From Methanosarcinales archaeon Methan_01 (lineage in GTDB: Archaea; Halobacteriota; Methanosarcinia; Methanotrichales; Methanotrichaceae): a stretch of 64,000 nt of DNA. The translations under genes were made by a program, and so were the position numbers. Positions 54,851 through 62,712 of the stretch are shown piece by piece (the first letter of the stretch is position 1; the number at the start of each line of letters is the position of its first letter). The notes below the pieces were generated by a model, which did not search any database, was not told where the DNA came from, and saw nothing but the letters and a program-made list of their open reading frames with translations. The DNA lies in contig LUYE01000015.1 of NCBI GenBank assembly GCA_001602645.1, positions 1 through 64,000 on the forward strand, given 5' to 3'.

Positions 54851-55331
54851 GGTTGGTGTCGAAGAGGTCGAGGACCATGGGCACAGACCGGATGTGATCC
54901 ACGCACCTTTCGGGTCCGGCCCGACGAAAACCTAGCCTCTCGTAGATCTCAACAGCGTTGGGCGCTGAGTTGACGGTGACCGTCGTAATTTCGGGATCTC
55001 CTCTCCGGCAAATTTCCAGAGCCTTCTTTAAGAGTTCGCGGCCGATGCCCTCGCACTGGAACTCGCCGTCAACAAAGAAGAGGGTGACGTGGCCGACGTT
55101 ACGAATCTCGATCATTCCGGCGATCTCTTTTTCGGTCGTAGCTATCAGGATGAAGTGGTTAGACTGCGATCGACGCAGAATTATGTGGGGGTCTATGTGG
55201 TTACGAAATTCGCGGACGCCCTCTTCGGAAAATTGAGGTGCGACAAACTCCTCGAAGACCCGAAGGGCGAGGTTATAGACCATAGTCTCCTCGCCGCGCT
55301 TCATCCGCCTGTACTCAAAAGGACCTCTCAC
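54828..55331 (-). CDS. GNAT-family N-acetyltransferase
   Basis: A 167-residue protein. MVYNLALRVFEEFVAPQFSEEGVREF opens the fold, AGMIEIRNVGHVTLFFVDGEFQCEGIGRELLKKAL holds the acetyl-CoA pyrophosphate loop (here QCEGIG), and VNSAPNAVEIYERLGFRRAG is the C-terminal strand-helix. GTG 55331 overlaps the priL stop by 4 bases, so the gene is coupled to priL and pcn. The substrate is unknown; an N-terminal or lysine acetylation role on replication proteins is only a guess. Its 3' end overlaps the convergent kinase gene by 23 bases. Confidence 0.85.
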   Translation of the reverse strand: MRGPFEYRRMKRGEETMVYNLALRVFEEFVAPQFSEEGVREFRNHIDPHIILRRSQSNHFILIATTEKEIAGMIEIRNVGHVTLFFVDGEFQCEGIGRELLKKALEICRRGDPEITTVTVNSAPNAVEIYERLGFRRAGPERCVDHIRSVPMVLDLFDTNLNRPSAE

Positions 55332-56329
55332 CCACCACCGCCCCTTTTCAGCTTTCGCTCGTAGTAGCTGAGGGGATGGTTCACCCACCGGCAGAGGCTG
55401 TCCATCCCGGGGCAGTTGCCGTAGGTGGCCATGGTGGCGCAGGAGGGGGGCCTGTAGGCCGTACCTCCTCTGCCAGCGATGTGCTCCACCTGGTAGCGGG
55501 TCTTCTCCTCGTCGAAGTCGGGGCTTCTGTTGAAGATCCCGACGACCTCGTCGACCTTCATCCCCACGGCGAGGAGGAAGGTCGTCAGGGCGAACCGCGA
55601 GGTATGGGCGAGGTTTGCGCCCGCGGCCACCTGGCTGAGGAAACCGCGGATGCAGGGGGGGAAGGCCTCCTCGGTCACCTCCCCGAGGTCGACCCTCTCT
55701 TCCGCCCGCTTCGCCCGGAGCTCCTCCTCCACCTGGCCCAGGTCTGGCCGGAGCTTCTCGCACACCTCCTGGGATACCTTCAGGGGAAGCCCTCTCGCGA
55801 CCCGGTCCCGAGCCCTCTCCTCCAGGAGCCGGGCCAGCTCGGAGCCGGTGATCGAGACCCAGCCCGCCTCCAGGGAGCGGTTGACGAGCTTCCAGCCGGG
55901 GCTCTTCATCCTCGCCGCCGCCTTCAGGTAGTCGGAGAAGGGGACGCGGAGGCAGTCCTGATCAGCCTGGGGGTGGAGATCCAGGTCGTGGGCGAGGAGG
56001 ATAAGGCTGGCGAGATCCTCGCGGGCCATCTTCCGGCTTGCGAGCTTCGCCTCGGCGAGGGCGTACCTCCTCGAGAGGAGGTCGTCGTCGAGGCAGGAGA
56101 CCATCACCCTCGCCAGGGGGTAGGATAGAAGCTCCGCCAGAGGGTGGGTCTTCTCCTCGGGGATCTCCCCCCTCACCGCCCCCAGGACCCGGTCTTGCGC
56201 CCTCCTCCTCACGAGACGGGAGAGCCTGGGCTCCTGGTTCGGCTCCTCCAGGAGCCCCTCCAGGGAGTAGCCAGCCTCCTTCACCCTCGCCGCCGCCTCC
56301 TGGGAGAAGGGGTAGTCGGCGAGGCTCAT
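55328..56329 (-). CDS. priL: DNA primase large subunit
   Basis: A 333-residue regulatory subunit of the archaeal-eukaryotic primase. The C-terminal Fe-S domain has its Cys ligands in PPCIRGFL, PPSCATMATYGNCPGMDSLC and adjacent sequence. The middle has HTSRFALTTFLLAVGMKVDEVVGIF, and the N-terminal helical domain binds PriS. PriS itself is not in this window. The ATG overlaps the pcn stop by 4 bases, so PCNA and PriL are translated from one message. Confidence 0.94.
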   Translation of the reverse strand: MSLADYPFSQEAAARVKEAGYSLEGLLEEPNQEPRLSRLVRRRAQDRVLGAVRGEIPEEKTHPLAELLSYPLARVMVSCLDDDLLSRRYALAEAKLASRKMAREDLASLILLAHDLDLHPQADQDCLRVPFSDYLKAAARMKSPGWKLVNRSLEAGWVSITGSELARLLEERARDRVARGLPLKVSQEVCEKLRPDLGQVEEELRAKRAEERVDLGEVTEEAFPPCIRGFLSQVAAGANLAHTSRFALTTFLLAVGMKVDEVVGIFNRSPDFDEEKTRYQVEHIAGRGGTAYRPPSCATMATYGNCPGMDSLCRWVNHPLSYYERKLKRGGGG

Positions 56330-57069
56330 TCCTGCTCGATTCTCGGAGCGAGAAGGTAGTTGATCTCGACCCCCTGGCCGAGCTTGAAGCTGATCCTCAG
56401 GGGGTAGTCAACCCCCATCTCCAGCTTCACCTCCTGGGCCTTGCCGATCGCCTTGCTCATGTCGGCGAGGTAGTCCAAGGAGAAGAGGGACCTCGCCTTT
56501 CCGGGCTTCAGCCCCAAAAGCTCCGCCCCCGGCATCTTCAGCTTGAGGGAGTCGATATCCCCCTTGGCCTCCATGTAGAACTGGTCCTCGGGGTCGTCGG
56601 TGACGCCGAGGACGACGTGGTCAGAGACCTTCTCGGCGGCCCTGACCGCCTTCCGGAGATGGGCCCCGGGGAGGATGACGTGGGCGGGAAGATCCAGCTC
56701 CGGCACCCGCGGCTCTTTTCTTATGGCGCTCGGGTCGATGAGGCTCAAGGTGTAGGAGAGGGAGTTCACCCCTATCTTCAGCTTGTGGTTCTCCTCGTCC
56801 AGCTCGAGGGTGACGTTCTCGCCCCTCTCGGCCATGGAGAGGACGTCGGTGAGCCTCACCAGGTCGACGCCGATCTCTCCGGGCGTCGCCTTGAAGTACT
56901 CGAAGGCCTCGGAGTTTAGCCGGAAGGAGACCATGGCCACGTTGGCGGGGTCCACAGCCTTCAGCTCAACGCCGTTCTCTGACAGGGTGAACTTCACCTC
57001 GTCGACAAGAGACGAAACCGCCTCCACAGCATCCCGCAGGGTTTCTGCGCTTATCACTGCCTTGAACAT
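56326..57069 (-). CDS. pcn: Sliding clamp PCNA
   Basis: A 247-residue clamp with the two-domain PCNA fold: MFKAVISAETLRDAVEAVSSLVDEV at the N-terminus, GVELKAVDPANVAMVSFRL (clamp face), the interdomain region near SLIDPSAIRKEPRVPELDLPAHV, and the C-terminal INYLLAPRIEQE. It tethers polymerases and FEN1/ligase to DNA. It is first in the pcn-priL-GNAT operon. Confidence 0.97.
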   Translation of the reverse strand: MFKAVISAETLRDAVEAVSSLVDEVKFTLSENGVELKAVDPANVAMVSFRLNSEAFEYFKATPGEIGVDLVRLTDVLSMAERGENVTLELDEENHKLKIGVNSLSYTLSLIDPSAIRKEPRVPELDLPAHVILPGAHLRKAVRAAEKVSDHVVLGVTDDPEDQFYMEAKGDIDSLKLKMPGAELLGLKPGKARSLFSLDYLADMSKAIGKAQEVKLEMGVDYPLRISFKLGQGVEINYLLAPRIEQE

Positions 57070-57124
57070 CCTCGTAGCCCCTCCGTCGGAGAGAACAATT
57101 TTATCTTAAATATAGATTATCCCC

Positions 57125-57436
57125 TCAGTCGTACTCTCTCCAGGTGAAATTGCATTTTGTGCATCTGAAGAAGCGGACCTCGCTCTCGTCGGCAGAACGC
57201 AGCTGCCGGAGCCACCAGTAGGCGGTGTCGTTCCCGCACTCCGGACACTTGTACTTGGTGGTGGGAAGCCCCGCCGCCTCGGAATCCTCGATCACCGTCA
57301 TCCTGCGCTCTTTCTGCTCGGTCCTGCTGACCAGGTTGTCGCCCTTCTTCATCTCCAACCTCTTGCCGCACCTCCGGCAGATCAGGACGCCGTCCGACGG
57401 GACCATTATGCTTTTACAATCGGGACAAAACTCCAT
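57125..57436 (-). CDS. tfs: Transcript cleavage factor TFS
   Basis: A 103-residue protein with two zinc ribbons. The N-terminal CPDCKSIM...CRRCGKRL resembles the Rpb9 ribbon. The C-terminal CPECGNDTAYWWLRQLRSADESEVRFFRCTKC has TFIIS-type architecture with the acidic tip residues Asp-Glu in RSADES. TFS stimulates RNA cleavage by backtracked polymerase. ATG 57436 is preferred over GTG 57454 since the predicted transcript starts near 57439. Confidence 0.95.
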   Translation of the reverse strand: MEFCPDCKSIMVPSDGVLICRRCGKRLEMKKGDNLVSRTEQKERRMTVIEDSEAAGLPTTKYKCPECGNDTAYWWLRQLRSADESEVRFFRCTKCNFTWREYD

Positions 57437-57439
57437 CAG

Positions 57440-57461
57440 ATGACGAGTACTCACTCGTCAT
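57440..57461 (-). promoter_or_regulatory. Inverted repeat between TATA box and start of tfs
   Basis: ATGACGAGT (57440-57448) and ACTCGTCAT (57453-57461) are perfect inverted copies spaced by four bases. The tfs TATA-like ACTTTAATA (57461-57469) ends where the repeat begins, and the predicted start site is at its other end. The placement is that of a repressor operator. Confidence 0.5.
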
Positions 57462-57537
57462 ATTAAAGTTTACCAGTTGAGTAATGGTGGAGGATGGCGA
57501 AGAGATTCGCCGGAGCGTCTTCATCTATGAGGTTATC

Positions 57538-58194
57538 ATGAGCACTGCATTGAACCTGATCTGCGAGAACAGGCCCGGGGTGCTGAGGGACATAGCCGGG
57601 GTCGTCGCCAGCCTCGGCGGGAACATCGAATACACCCAGCAGTTCGTCCTGGAGCGGGGCGTCCACGGGGGGAAGGCCACCGTCTACATGGAGATCGATC
57701 AGTTGGCTTCAGGGATGGTGGAGAAGCTCGAGGCCCTCCCTTCGGTGATGGAGGTCTCCGTCCACCAGTCCTTCGACGAGATATACGGCTCGAGGGTGAT
57801 CATCATCGGGGGAGGTGCCCAGGTCGCCCAGGCGGCCGTCGGGGCCGTCAACGAGGCGGATCGGCACAACCTCCGGGGAGAGAGGATCAGCGTCGACACG
57901 ATCCCTCTGGTGGGAGAAGATCCCATAGCCGAAGCCGTCAACGCCGTGGGCCGGCTCCACAGGGCCTCGGTCTTGGTCCTGGCGGGAGCCCTCATGGGCG
58001 GCAGGATCTCCGACGAGGTCAAAAGGCTCCAGGAGGAGGGGATCCCGGTGATCGCCCTCAAGATGGCCGGCTCTGTACCGCGTCACGCAGACCTGGTGGT
58101 GACCGATCCGATCCAGGCCGGGACCTTCGCGGTGATGCACGTCGCCAAGACCGCGATCTTCGACATTAAAAGGGTCCGCGGGATGGAGTTCTGA
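57538..58194 (+). CDS. ACT-domain protein of the COG1707 type
   Basis: A 218-residue protein. The N-terminal ACT domain (residues 1-~75; LNLICENRPGVLRDIAGVVASLGGNIEYTQQ) usually binds amino acids. The remaining part has VIIIGGGAQVAQAAVGAVNEADRHN, VDTIPLVGEDPIAEAVNAVGRL and ADLVVTDPIQAGTFAVMHVAKTAIFD, which suggests a Rossmann-like domain. This architecture is conserved in methanogens without a proven function. ATG 57538, six bases after GAGG, starts directly at the ACT domain; the frame is open from 57484. It is divergent from tfs. Confidence 0.82.
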   Translation: MSTALNLICENRPGVLRDIAGVVASLGGNIEYTQQFVLERGVHGGKATVYMEIDQLASGMVEKLEALPSVMEVSVHQSFDEIYGSRVIIIGGGAQVAQAAVGAVNEADRHNLRGERISVDTIPLVGEDPIAEAVNAVGRLHRASVLVLAGALMGGRISDEVKRLQEEGIPVIALKMAGSVPRHADLVVTDPIQAGTFAVMHVAKTAIFDIKRVRGMEF

Positions 58195-58223
58195 AGAAAA
58201 TGGGCCAATCAGGGCTCGTCTGG

Positions 58224-58481
58224 TCATCCCCGAAGCCCCATCGCCTCCAGGTCCCGGATGGCGTCGCCATCGAAGAGCTCCTCGATGGTGTAGAACTCCT
58301 CCCCCGCCATGAGGACTGGGGCGCTGAGGGTGAAGACCCCGTTGACCCGCAGCTCCGTCAGGGCCTCGGCGGTGGCCATATCCACCGTCTCGAACTCGAC
58401 CCCCCAGCCAGCGAGGACCCTCTTGACCTGCTCGCACCGGGGACAGTCGGCGGTGGCGTAGACGACGTACTTCAGATGCAT
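58224..58481 (-). CDS. Glutaredoxin-like protein
   Basis: An 85-residue thioredoxin-fold protein. VVYATADCPRCEQVKRVLAGWGVEFETVD carries a CPRC redox motif near residue 13, APVLMAGEEFYTIEELF contains the cis-Pro region. The size is that of the small archaeal glutaredoxins used in thiol-disulfide exchange. The gene follows the Cys-rich gene on the same strand by about 35 bases, so they may be cotranscribed. Confidence 0.85.
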   Translation of the reverse strand: MHLKYVVYATADCPRCEQVKRVLAGWGVEFETVDMATAEALTELRVNGVFTLSAPVLMAGEEFYTIEELFDGDAIRDLEAMGLRG

Positions 58482-58515
58482 CCCCCCTTCCTTCTCTTGG
58501 CCTCCAAAGGGCGTT

Positions 58516-58851
58516 TCATCTCAACACCATCGGGTAGCCCTTCTCCGCCCAGACGGCGTACCCCTCATCCACGGCCCGATCGGCGCACTCTCTGCAGCAG
58601 GAGAAGTTGGCGAGGTAGGTTACGCCCCCCATCTCGTGCTCGAAGATGTTGTTGCAGCTGAGCCCCATCACCCTCCTGCAGTCCAGCCCCCGGCAGAACT
58701 CGTGGTCGTCGGCGACGATCGGAAACTCGTCCTCAAACCAGATCTTTGGGAGGAGGACCGGGAGTATCGCCATGTCCATGCCGCACCCGCAGGGGCCGTA
58801 GGTATCCTCGGGGCCGTCGTAGACGACAGCCCTCTCGATCTTATGATCCAT
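58516..58851 (-). CDS. Cys-rich small protein of unknown function
   Basis: About 111 residues with ten or more Cys: GPCGCGMDMAILPV near the N-terminus, FCRGLDCRRVMGLSCNN in the middle and FSCCRECADRAVDEGY near the end. The spacing suggests two metal-binding knuckles. ATG 58851, with GGGGTGGCGG upstream, is preferred over TTG 58872. The downstream glutaredoxin suggests a redox or metal-handling role, but that is inference. I do not recognise the family. Confidence 0.65.
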   Translation of the reverse strand: MDHKIERAVVYDGPEDTYGPCGCGMDMAILPVLLPKIWFEDEFPIVADDHEFCRGLDCRRVMGLSCNNIFEHEMGGVTYLANFSCCRECADRAVDEGYAVWAEKGYPMVLR

Positions 58852-59082
58852 CTTCCGCCACCCCGATTCCAACCCTCCCCTCGTCCCGAAACCTAAATAA
58901 CCCTTTTCATCTCTGGCCCGGCGGAGGGGTCGGGACGGGCCGAGATGGGTGGATCTTTTTCCCTAGACGGAACCCCCTTGGAATGAAAATAAACTGTCGT
59001 TGTGGGGATTTTGGCCAAATATGCTTATAAATTCATTTTTCTTTGATTTTCTGGTATAATTTTGCCCACCAGTTTACGTAAA

Positions 59083-59092
59083 TTATATATAG
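59083..59092 (+). promoter_or_regulatory. TATA box of the histone gene
   Basis: TTATATATAG predicts a start near 59115, giving a leader of about 88 nt, long for this window. Confidence 0.6.
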
Positions 59093-59121
59093 AGACCTGA
59101 GGGACAACCTGGTATCTAATA

Positions 59122-59175
59122 GGCTCTTTAGTCGGAGAAGGAAGGGGTAAAATCCTTTTTCTTCCTGTAAGAGCC
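59122..59175 (+). promoter_or_regulatory. Stem-loop in the histone leader
   Basis: GGCTCTT (59122-59128) and AAGAGCC (59169-59175) pair perfectly. Inside them GGAAG (59140-59144) pairs with CTTCC (59161-59165), next to a T-rich loop. The structure ends about 27 bases before the ATG at 59203, leaving the GGAGAGGAG ribosome site exposed. Confidence 0.45.
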
Positions 59176-59202
59176 GGATTCGATCTTAGGAGAGGAGCAA
59201 AT

Positions 59203-59436
59203 ATGCCGATACTTCCAGTGGCACCGGTCAGCAGACTCATCCGCGAGGCTGGGGCAAAAAGGGTCAGCGAGGGGGCGAGGGACGCCCTGGCAGAAGTTCT
59301 CGAGAGCTACGGGATGGAGGTGGCGGAGGAGGCCGTCGAATGGGCTAACCACGCCAAGAGGAAGACGGTGAAGGCCGAGGACATCCGGGAGGCGGTCAAG
59401 AGGGTGAGGCCGCCCCGGGCACCCGGCACCGACTGA
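59203..59436 (+). CDS. Archaeal HMf-type histone
   Basis: A 77-residue histone-fold protein: LPVAPVSRLIREAGAKRVSEGARDALAEVLES and WANHAKRKTVKAEDIREAVKRV, with the helix-loop-strand signatures of HMfA/HMfB. It is about ten residues longer than HMfB, with a short Pro/Arg/Gly C-terminal tail (RPPRAPGTD). Histone dimers wrap DNA into extended nucleosome-like fibres. GGAGAGGAG lies before the ATG. Confidence 0.95.
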   Translation: MPILPVAPVSRLIREAGAKRVSEGARDALAEVLESYGMEVAEEAVEWANHAKRKTVKAEDIREAVKRVRPPRAPGTD

Positions 59437-59444
59437 GGGAGATC

Positions 59445-59452
59445 TTATTTAA
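59445..59452 (+). promoter_or_regulatory. TATA box of gatE
   Basis: TTATTTAA is centred about 28 bases before the ATG at 59477, predicting a leaderless message. Confidence 0.55.
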
Positions 59453-59476
59453 CCCTGGAGGTAGGGTCGTCCTTCT

Positions 59477-61369
59477 ATGCCTGAAAGCTTGGACTACGCC
59501 TCCCTGGGTCTGGTCTGCGGCATCGAGATCCACCAGCAGCTCGATACCGCGGCCAAGCTCTTTTGCGGCTGCCCCACCAGGATCCGAGAGGTGGAGGAGT
59601 CGGATCATCAGTTCTTCAGGTACCTGCGACCGGCGCGAAGCGAGCTCGGCGAGATCGACAGGGCCGCCCTGGAAGAGGTTCTGGTCACCCGGAAGTTCAT
59701 CTACAACTCTTACGATACTACCTGCCTGGTGGAGGCAGACGAGGAGCCCCCCAGCGAGCTGAACCCCGAGGCCCTGGAGATCGGGCTGGTCGTATCGAGG
59801 CTCCTCTCGATGAAGATCGCGGACGAGGTCCACACCATGAGGAAGATCGTCATCGACGGCTCCAACACCTCGGGCTTCCAGAGGACCGCCTACCTCGCCT
59901 CTCACGGCTCGATCGACACCTCTTGCGGGAGGGTCGGGGTGGAGACGATCTGCCTTGAGGAGGAGGCGGCCCGGATCGTCGAGGATCGGGGCGACGAGGT
60001 CGTCTACTCCCTCGACCGGTTGGGGATACCCCTCGTCGAGATCTGCACCTCTCCCGACATAGTCTCCCCCTCGCACGCCCGGGAGGTCGCCGGTCGGCTC
60101 GGGATGATCCTCCGGTCGACGGGGAGGGTGAAGAGAGGCCTGGGGACGATCCGCCAGGACGTCAACGTCTCGATCCGGGACGGGGCTCGGGTGGAGATCA
60201 AGGGGGTCCAGGACCTGAACCTGATCGAGACGATCGTGGCGGTGGAGGCGAGCCGGCAGCACAACCTCCTGAAGATCAGGGACGAGCTCCTCCGCCGACG
60301 GGCGCGGGTCGGCGACCGGGTCGCCGACCTCACCGGGATCTTTGGATCCGCCGAGTCGAAGGTGGTCCGCGCCGCCCTAAGGAAGGGGGGCGTCGTCCTG
60401 GGGGTGAAGCTTCTGGGCTTCGCTGGGCTCATCGGGATGGAGATCCAGCCAGGCCGGAGGCTCGGCTCGGAGCTATCGGACCGGGCGAAGAGGGCGGGGG
60501 TCGGCGGGATCTTCCACTCCGACGAGCTTCCAGCCTACGGGATCACCCGCGACGAGGTCGAAGCCGTCCGGGCGGAGCTCGGGGCCGGGGAGGGGGACGG
60601 ATTCGCGATGGTGGCCGCACCCCTGGACCGGGCGGAGGCGGCGATGAAGGCGGTCCTCGAGAGGGCTGCCGAGGCCCTGGTGGGGGTCCCCGAGGAGACG
60701 AGGCGGGCCCTCCCCGAGGGGACAAGCGAGTACATGAGGCCCCTTCCCGGCTCTGCTCGGATGTACCCCGAGACGGACGTCCCTCCTGTGGTGGTGGCCC
60801 CCGAGTACGTCGCGTCCCTCGCCCTCCCCGAGCTCTTCGATCGGAAGGCGGTCCGGCTCGAGGAGGAGTACGGCCTCAACCGCGAGTTTGCAGGCCTCAT
60901 GGCATCGTCCCCGAGCTGCCAGCTCTTCGAGGAAGCCGTCCGGAGCCTCTCCCTCCAGCCAGCCCTGGTGGTGAGAACCCTGGAGATGATACCGAGGGAG
61001 CTGGCCCGGGAGGGGGTTCCCATATCGAACCTGACGGAGGACCGGTTCATGGAGGCCCTATCCCTCATCGCCGGGGAGGGGTTGGCGAAGGAGGGGACCC
61101 CGAAGCTCCTGGAGGCGATGGCGGTGCGGCCCGATCTATCCGCCGCGGAGGCGGCGAGGGCGGCGGGCCTTCTGGGCGTAGGCCAGGGCGAGGTGGAGGC
61201 GGTCGTAGCCGCCATCGTCGCCGACCGGGAAGAGTTCGTCCGGGAGAGGGGCGAGGCGGCCTTGGGCCCTCTGATGGGCCTCGTCATGAAGGAGCTTCGG
61301 GGGAAGGCCGACGGAGCCCTCGTCAGCTCCGCTCTGCGGCGGGAGCTCGACCGGCTTCTGGCTGGTTGA
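59477..61369 (+). CDS. gatE: Glutamyl-tRNA(Gln) amidotransferase subunit E
   Basis: The 630-residue archaeal-specific GatB relative that, with GatD, converts Glu-tRNA(Gln) to Gln-tRNA(Gln). CGIEIHQQLDTAAKLFCGCPT starts the cradle domain. TMRKIVIDGSNTSGFQRTAYLASHG, IGRLGIPLVEICTSPDIVS-like sequence (RLGIPLVEICTSPDI) and GLGTIRQDVNVSIRDGARVEIKGVQDLNLIE are the kinase-active-site motifs. The AspRS-like insert and the C-terminal YqeY-like helical domain follow. GatD is not in the window. A TATA box at 59445-59452 suggests a leaderless message. Confidence 0.95.
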   Translation: MPESLDYASLGLVCGIEIHQQLDTAAKLFCGCPTRIREVEESDHQFFRYLRPARSELGEIDRAALEEVLVTRKFIYNSYDTTCLVEADEEPPSELNPEALEIGLVVSRLLSMKIADEVHTMRKIVIDGSNTSGFQRTAYLASHGSIDTSCGRVGVETICLEEEAARIVEDRGDEVVYSLDRLGIPLVEICTSPDIVSPSHAREVAGRLGMILRSTGRVKRGLGTIRQDVNVSIRDGARVEIKGVQDLNLIETIVAVEASRQHNLLKIRDELLRRRARVGDRVADLTGIFGSAESKVVRAALRKGGVVLGVKLLGFAGLIGMEIQPGRRLGSELSDRAKRAGVGGIFHSDELPAYGITRDEVEAVRAELGAGEGDGFAMVAAPLDRAEAAMKAVLERAAEALVGVPEETRRALPEGTSEYMRPLPGSARMYPETDVPPVVVAPEYVASLALPELFDRKAVRLEEEYGLNREFAGLMASSPSCQLFEEAVRSLSLQPALVVRTLEMIPRELAREGVPISNLTEDRFMEALSLIAGEGLAKEGTPKLLEAMAVRPDLSAAEAARAAGLLGVGQGEVEAVVAAIVADREEFVRERGEAALGPLMGLVMKELRGKADGALVSSALRRELDRLLAG

Positions 61370-61378
61370 GGCCTTGAA

Positions 61379-61396
61379 CCCTGGAGACGGCCAGGG
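61379..61396 (+). terminator. Short hairpin after gatE
   Basis: CCCTGG and CCAGGG form a 6-bp stem with a 6-base loop, ten bases after the gatE stop, followed by an AT-rich stretch. Confidence 0.35.
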
Positions 61397-61535
61397 AACC
61401 CTATTTATTTCTGACCGCTCCAACTAACATTTTGTCTGTTGAGATCAGCCTCCGGGGGCTTCAGCTACGAGACGGGAGATTCTCCTCTGGGACGAGACGA
61501 TCTTCAAGGACCGGGAGGTCCTGGAGTTCGACCAC

Positions 61536-62615
61536 ATGCCGGAGCACTTCGCTCACCGCGAGCCTCAGATGGAGGCTCTAAAGTTTTGCGCCAGGCCTGC
61601 CCTCCAGGGAGGACGCCCCGTCAACGCCCTCTGCCTCGGCCCTCCCGGCACTGGGAAGACGACGGCGATCTTCAAGCTCTTCAGCGAGATGGAGGCCGAG
61701 TCGTCGAAGGCGGTCCCCGTCCACGTCAACTGTCAGATGGACCATACGAGGCACGCCATCTTCCTCCGGATCTACAGCAAGCTCCTCGGCCACTCTCCTC
61801 CGGCGAGCGGCGTATCCTTCAAGAGGGTCCTGGAGAAGATCGCGAGGACGATGGCGAAGGAGAACCGGGTCATTGTGGTGGCCCTCGACGATGTCAACTA
61901 CCTCTTCCCTGAGAAGGAGGTGGACCGGGTCCTCTACACCCTCCTTCGGGGCCACGAGGCCTTCCCCGGATTCCGGGCGGGGGTGATCGCCATCCTCAGC
62001 GAGCCTGCCCTCAACTACGTCTTCGATCCGAGGGTCAGCTCGGTCTTCCAGGCGGAGGAGGTGTCGTTCCCGCTCTACTCGCTCAAGGAGATCCGGGACA
62101 TCCTAGCGCGGCGGGCCACCCTCGGGTTCTATCCTGGGGTCGTGTCCGAGGAGATCATCGCGAGGGTCTCCGACCTGACCGAGAGGGCCGGAGACCTCCG
62201 GGTCGGGATCGACCTCCTCAAGAGGGCGGGGATGGAGGCGGAGAGGAGGGCCTCCCGGACCATATCCGACGAGGACGTCGACCGGGCCTACGAGAGGTCG
62301 AGGCTCGTCCACCTATCGAGCGCCTTGAAGCCCCTCCGGGAGGATGAGCTCCTCCTCCTGGGCCTCGCGGCGGAGATGGAGTCCTCTAAGGCGGGAGCTC
62401 TATATGAGAAGTTTCAGGCCTCCACCGGCTCGGGGTACACCAGGTTCCACGAGATCCTGAATAAGCTGGACGCCGCCAGGCTTATAGATACCGACTTCAG
62501 TGGGCCTGGCCACCGTGGCAGGTCCAGGGTCGTCCGGATCAGGTACGATCCGAAGGAGGTGCTGGATAGGATAAGCCAGAAGAGAAATCCCGGGGCTGAA
62601 GCCGAAGATATATAG
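61536..62615 (+). CDS. cdc6: Orc1/Cdc6 replication initiator (start codon uncertain)
   Basis: An AAA+ initiator. Walker A is LGPPGTGKTTAIFKLF, Walker B VVALDDVNYLFPEKEV, sensor 1 VIAILSEPALNYVFDPRVSSVF, and sensor 2 follows near LTERAGDLRVGIDLLKRAG. The C-terminal winged helix (residues ~265-345) binds origins. The conserved segment that normally begins the family (ILLWDETIFKDREVLEFDHM) is encoded at 61479-61538 in the same frame, but there is no ATG, GTG or TTG between an upstream TGA at 61440 and ATG 61536. Either an ATT start at 61479 is used, or a frameshift or error links it to TTG 61439. The coordinates given are therefore a minimum. Confidence 0.85.
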   Translation: MPEHFAHREPQMEALKFCARPALQGGRPVNALCLGPPGTGKTTAIFKLFSEMEAESSKAVPVHVNCQMDHTRHAIFLRIYSKLLGHSPPASGVSFKRVLEKIARTMAKENRVIVVALDDVNYLFPEKEVDRVLYTLLRGHEAFPGFRAGVIAILSEPALNYVFDPRVSSVFQAEEVSFPLYSLKEIRDILARRATLGFYPGVVSEEIIARVSDLTERAGDLRVGIDLLKRAGMEAERRASRTISDEDVDRAYERSRLVHLSSALKPLREDELLLLGLAAEMESSKAGALYEKFQASTGSGYTRFHEILNKLDAARLIDTDFSGPGHRGRSRVVRIRYDPKEVLDRISQKRNPGAEAEDI

Positions 62616-62676
62616 AATATATGCCGGCATAGTTTGTATTTTGGGATAACCTTCTCTATTTATCCTATTGTGATTA

Positions 62677-62685
62677 ATTTTATAA
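62677..62685 (+). promoter_or_regulatory. TATA box of pstS
   Basis: ATTTTATAA predicts a start near 62707, between two candidate ATG codons (62704 and 62713). Confidence 0.5.
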
Positions 62686-62712
62686 CAGATGCCATCGAGC
62701 AGGATGCCTCTG

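Larger units (their letters stand above)
58852..59202. other. AT-rich intergenic region upstream of the histone gene
   Basis: No gene was seen. It includes the promoter of the Cys-rich gene (GGTTATTTAGG near 58895), a very AT-rich stretch (58980-59100) and the histone TATA box and structured leader. Confidence 0.5.

Noticed and set aside
58970-59110. Possible replication origin in AT-rich DNA near cdc6, pcn and priL
   Set aside because: No set of repeated origin-recognition boxes could be found here or in the short gaps around cdc6.
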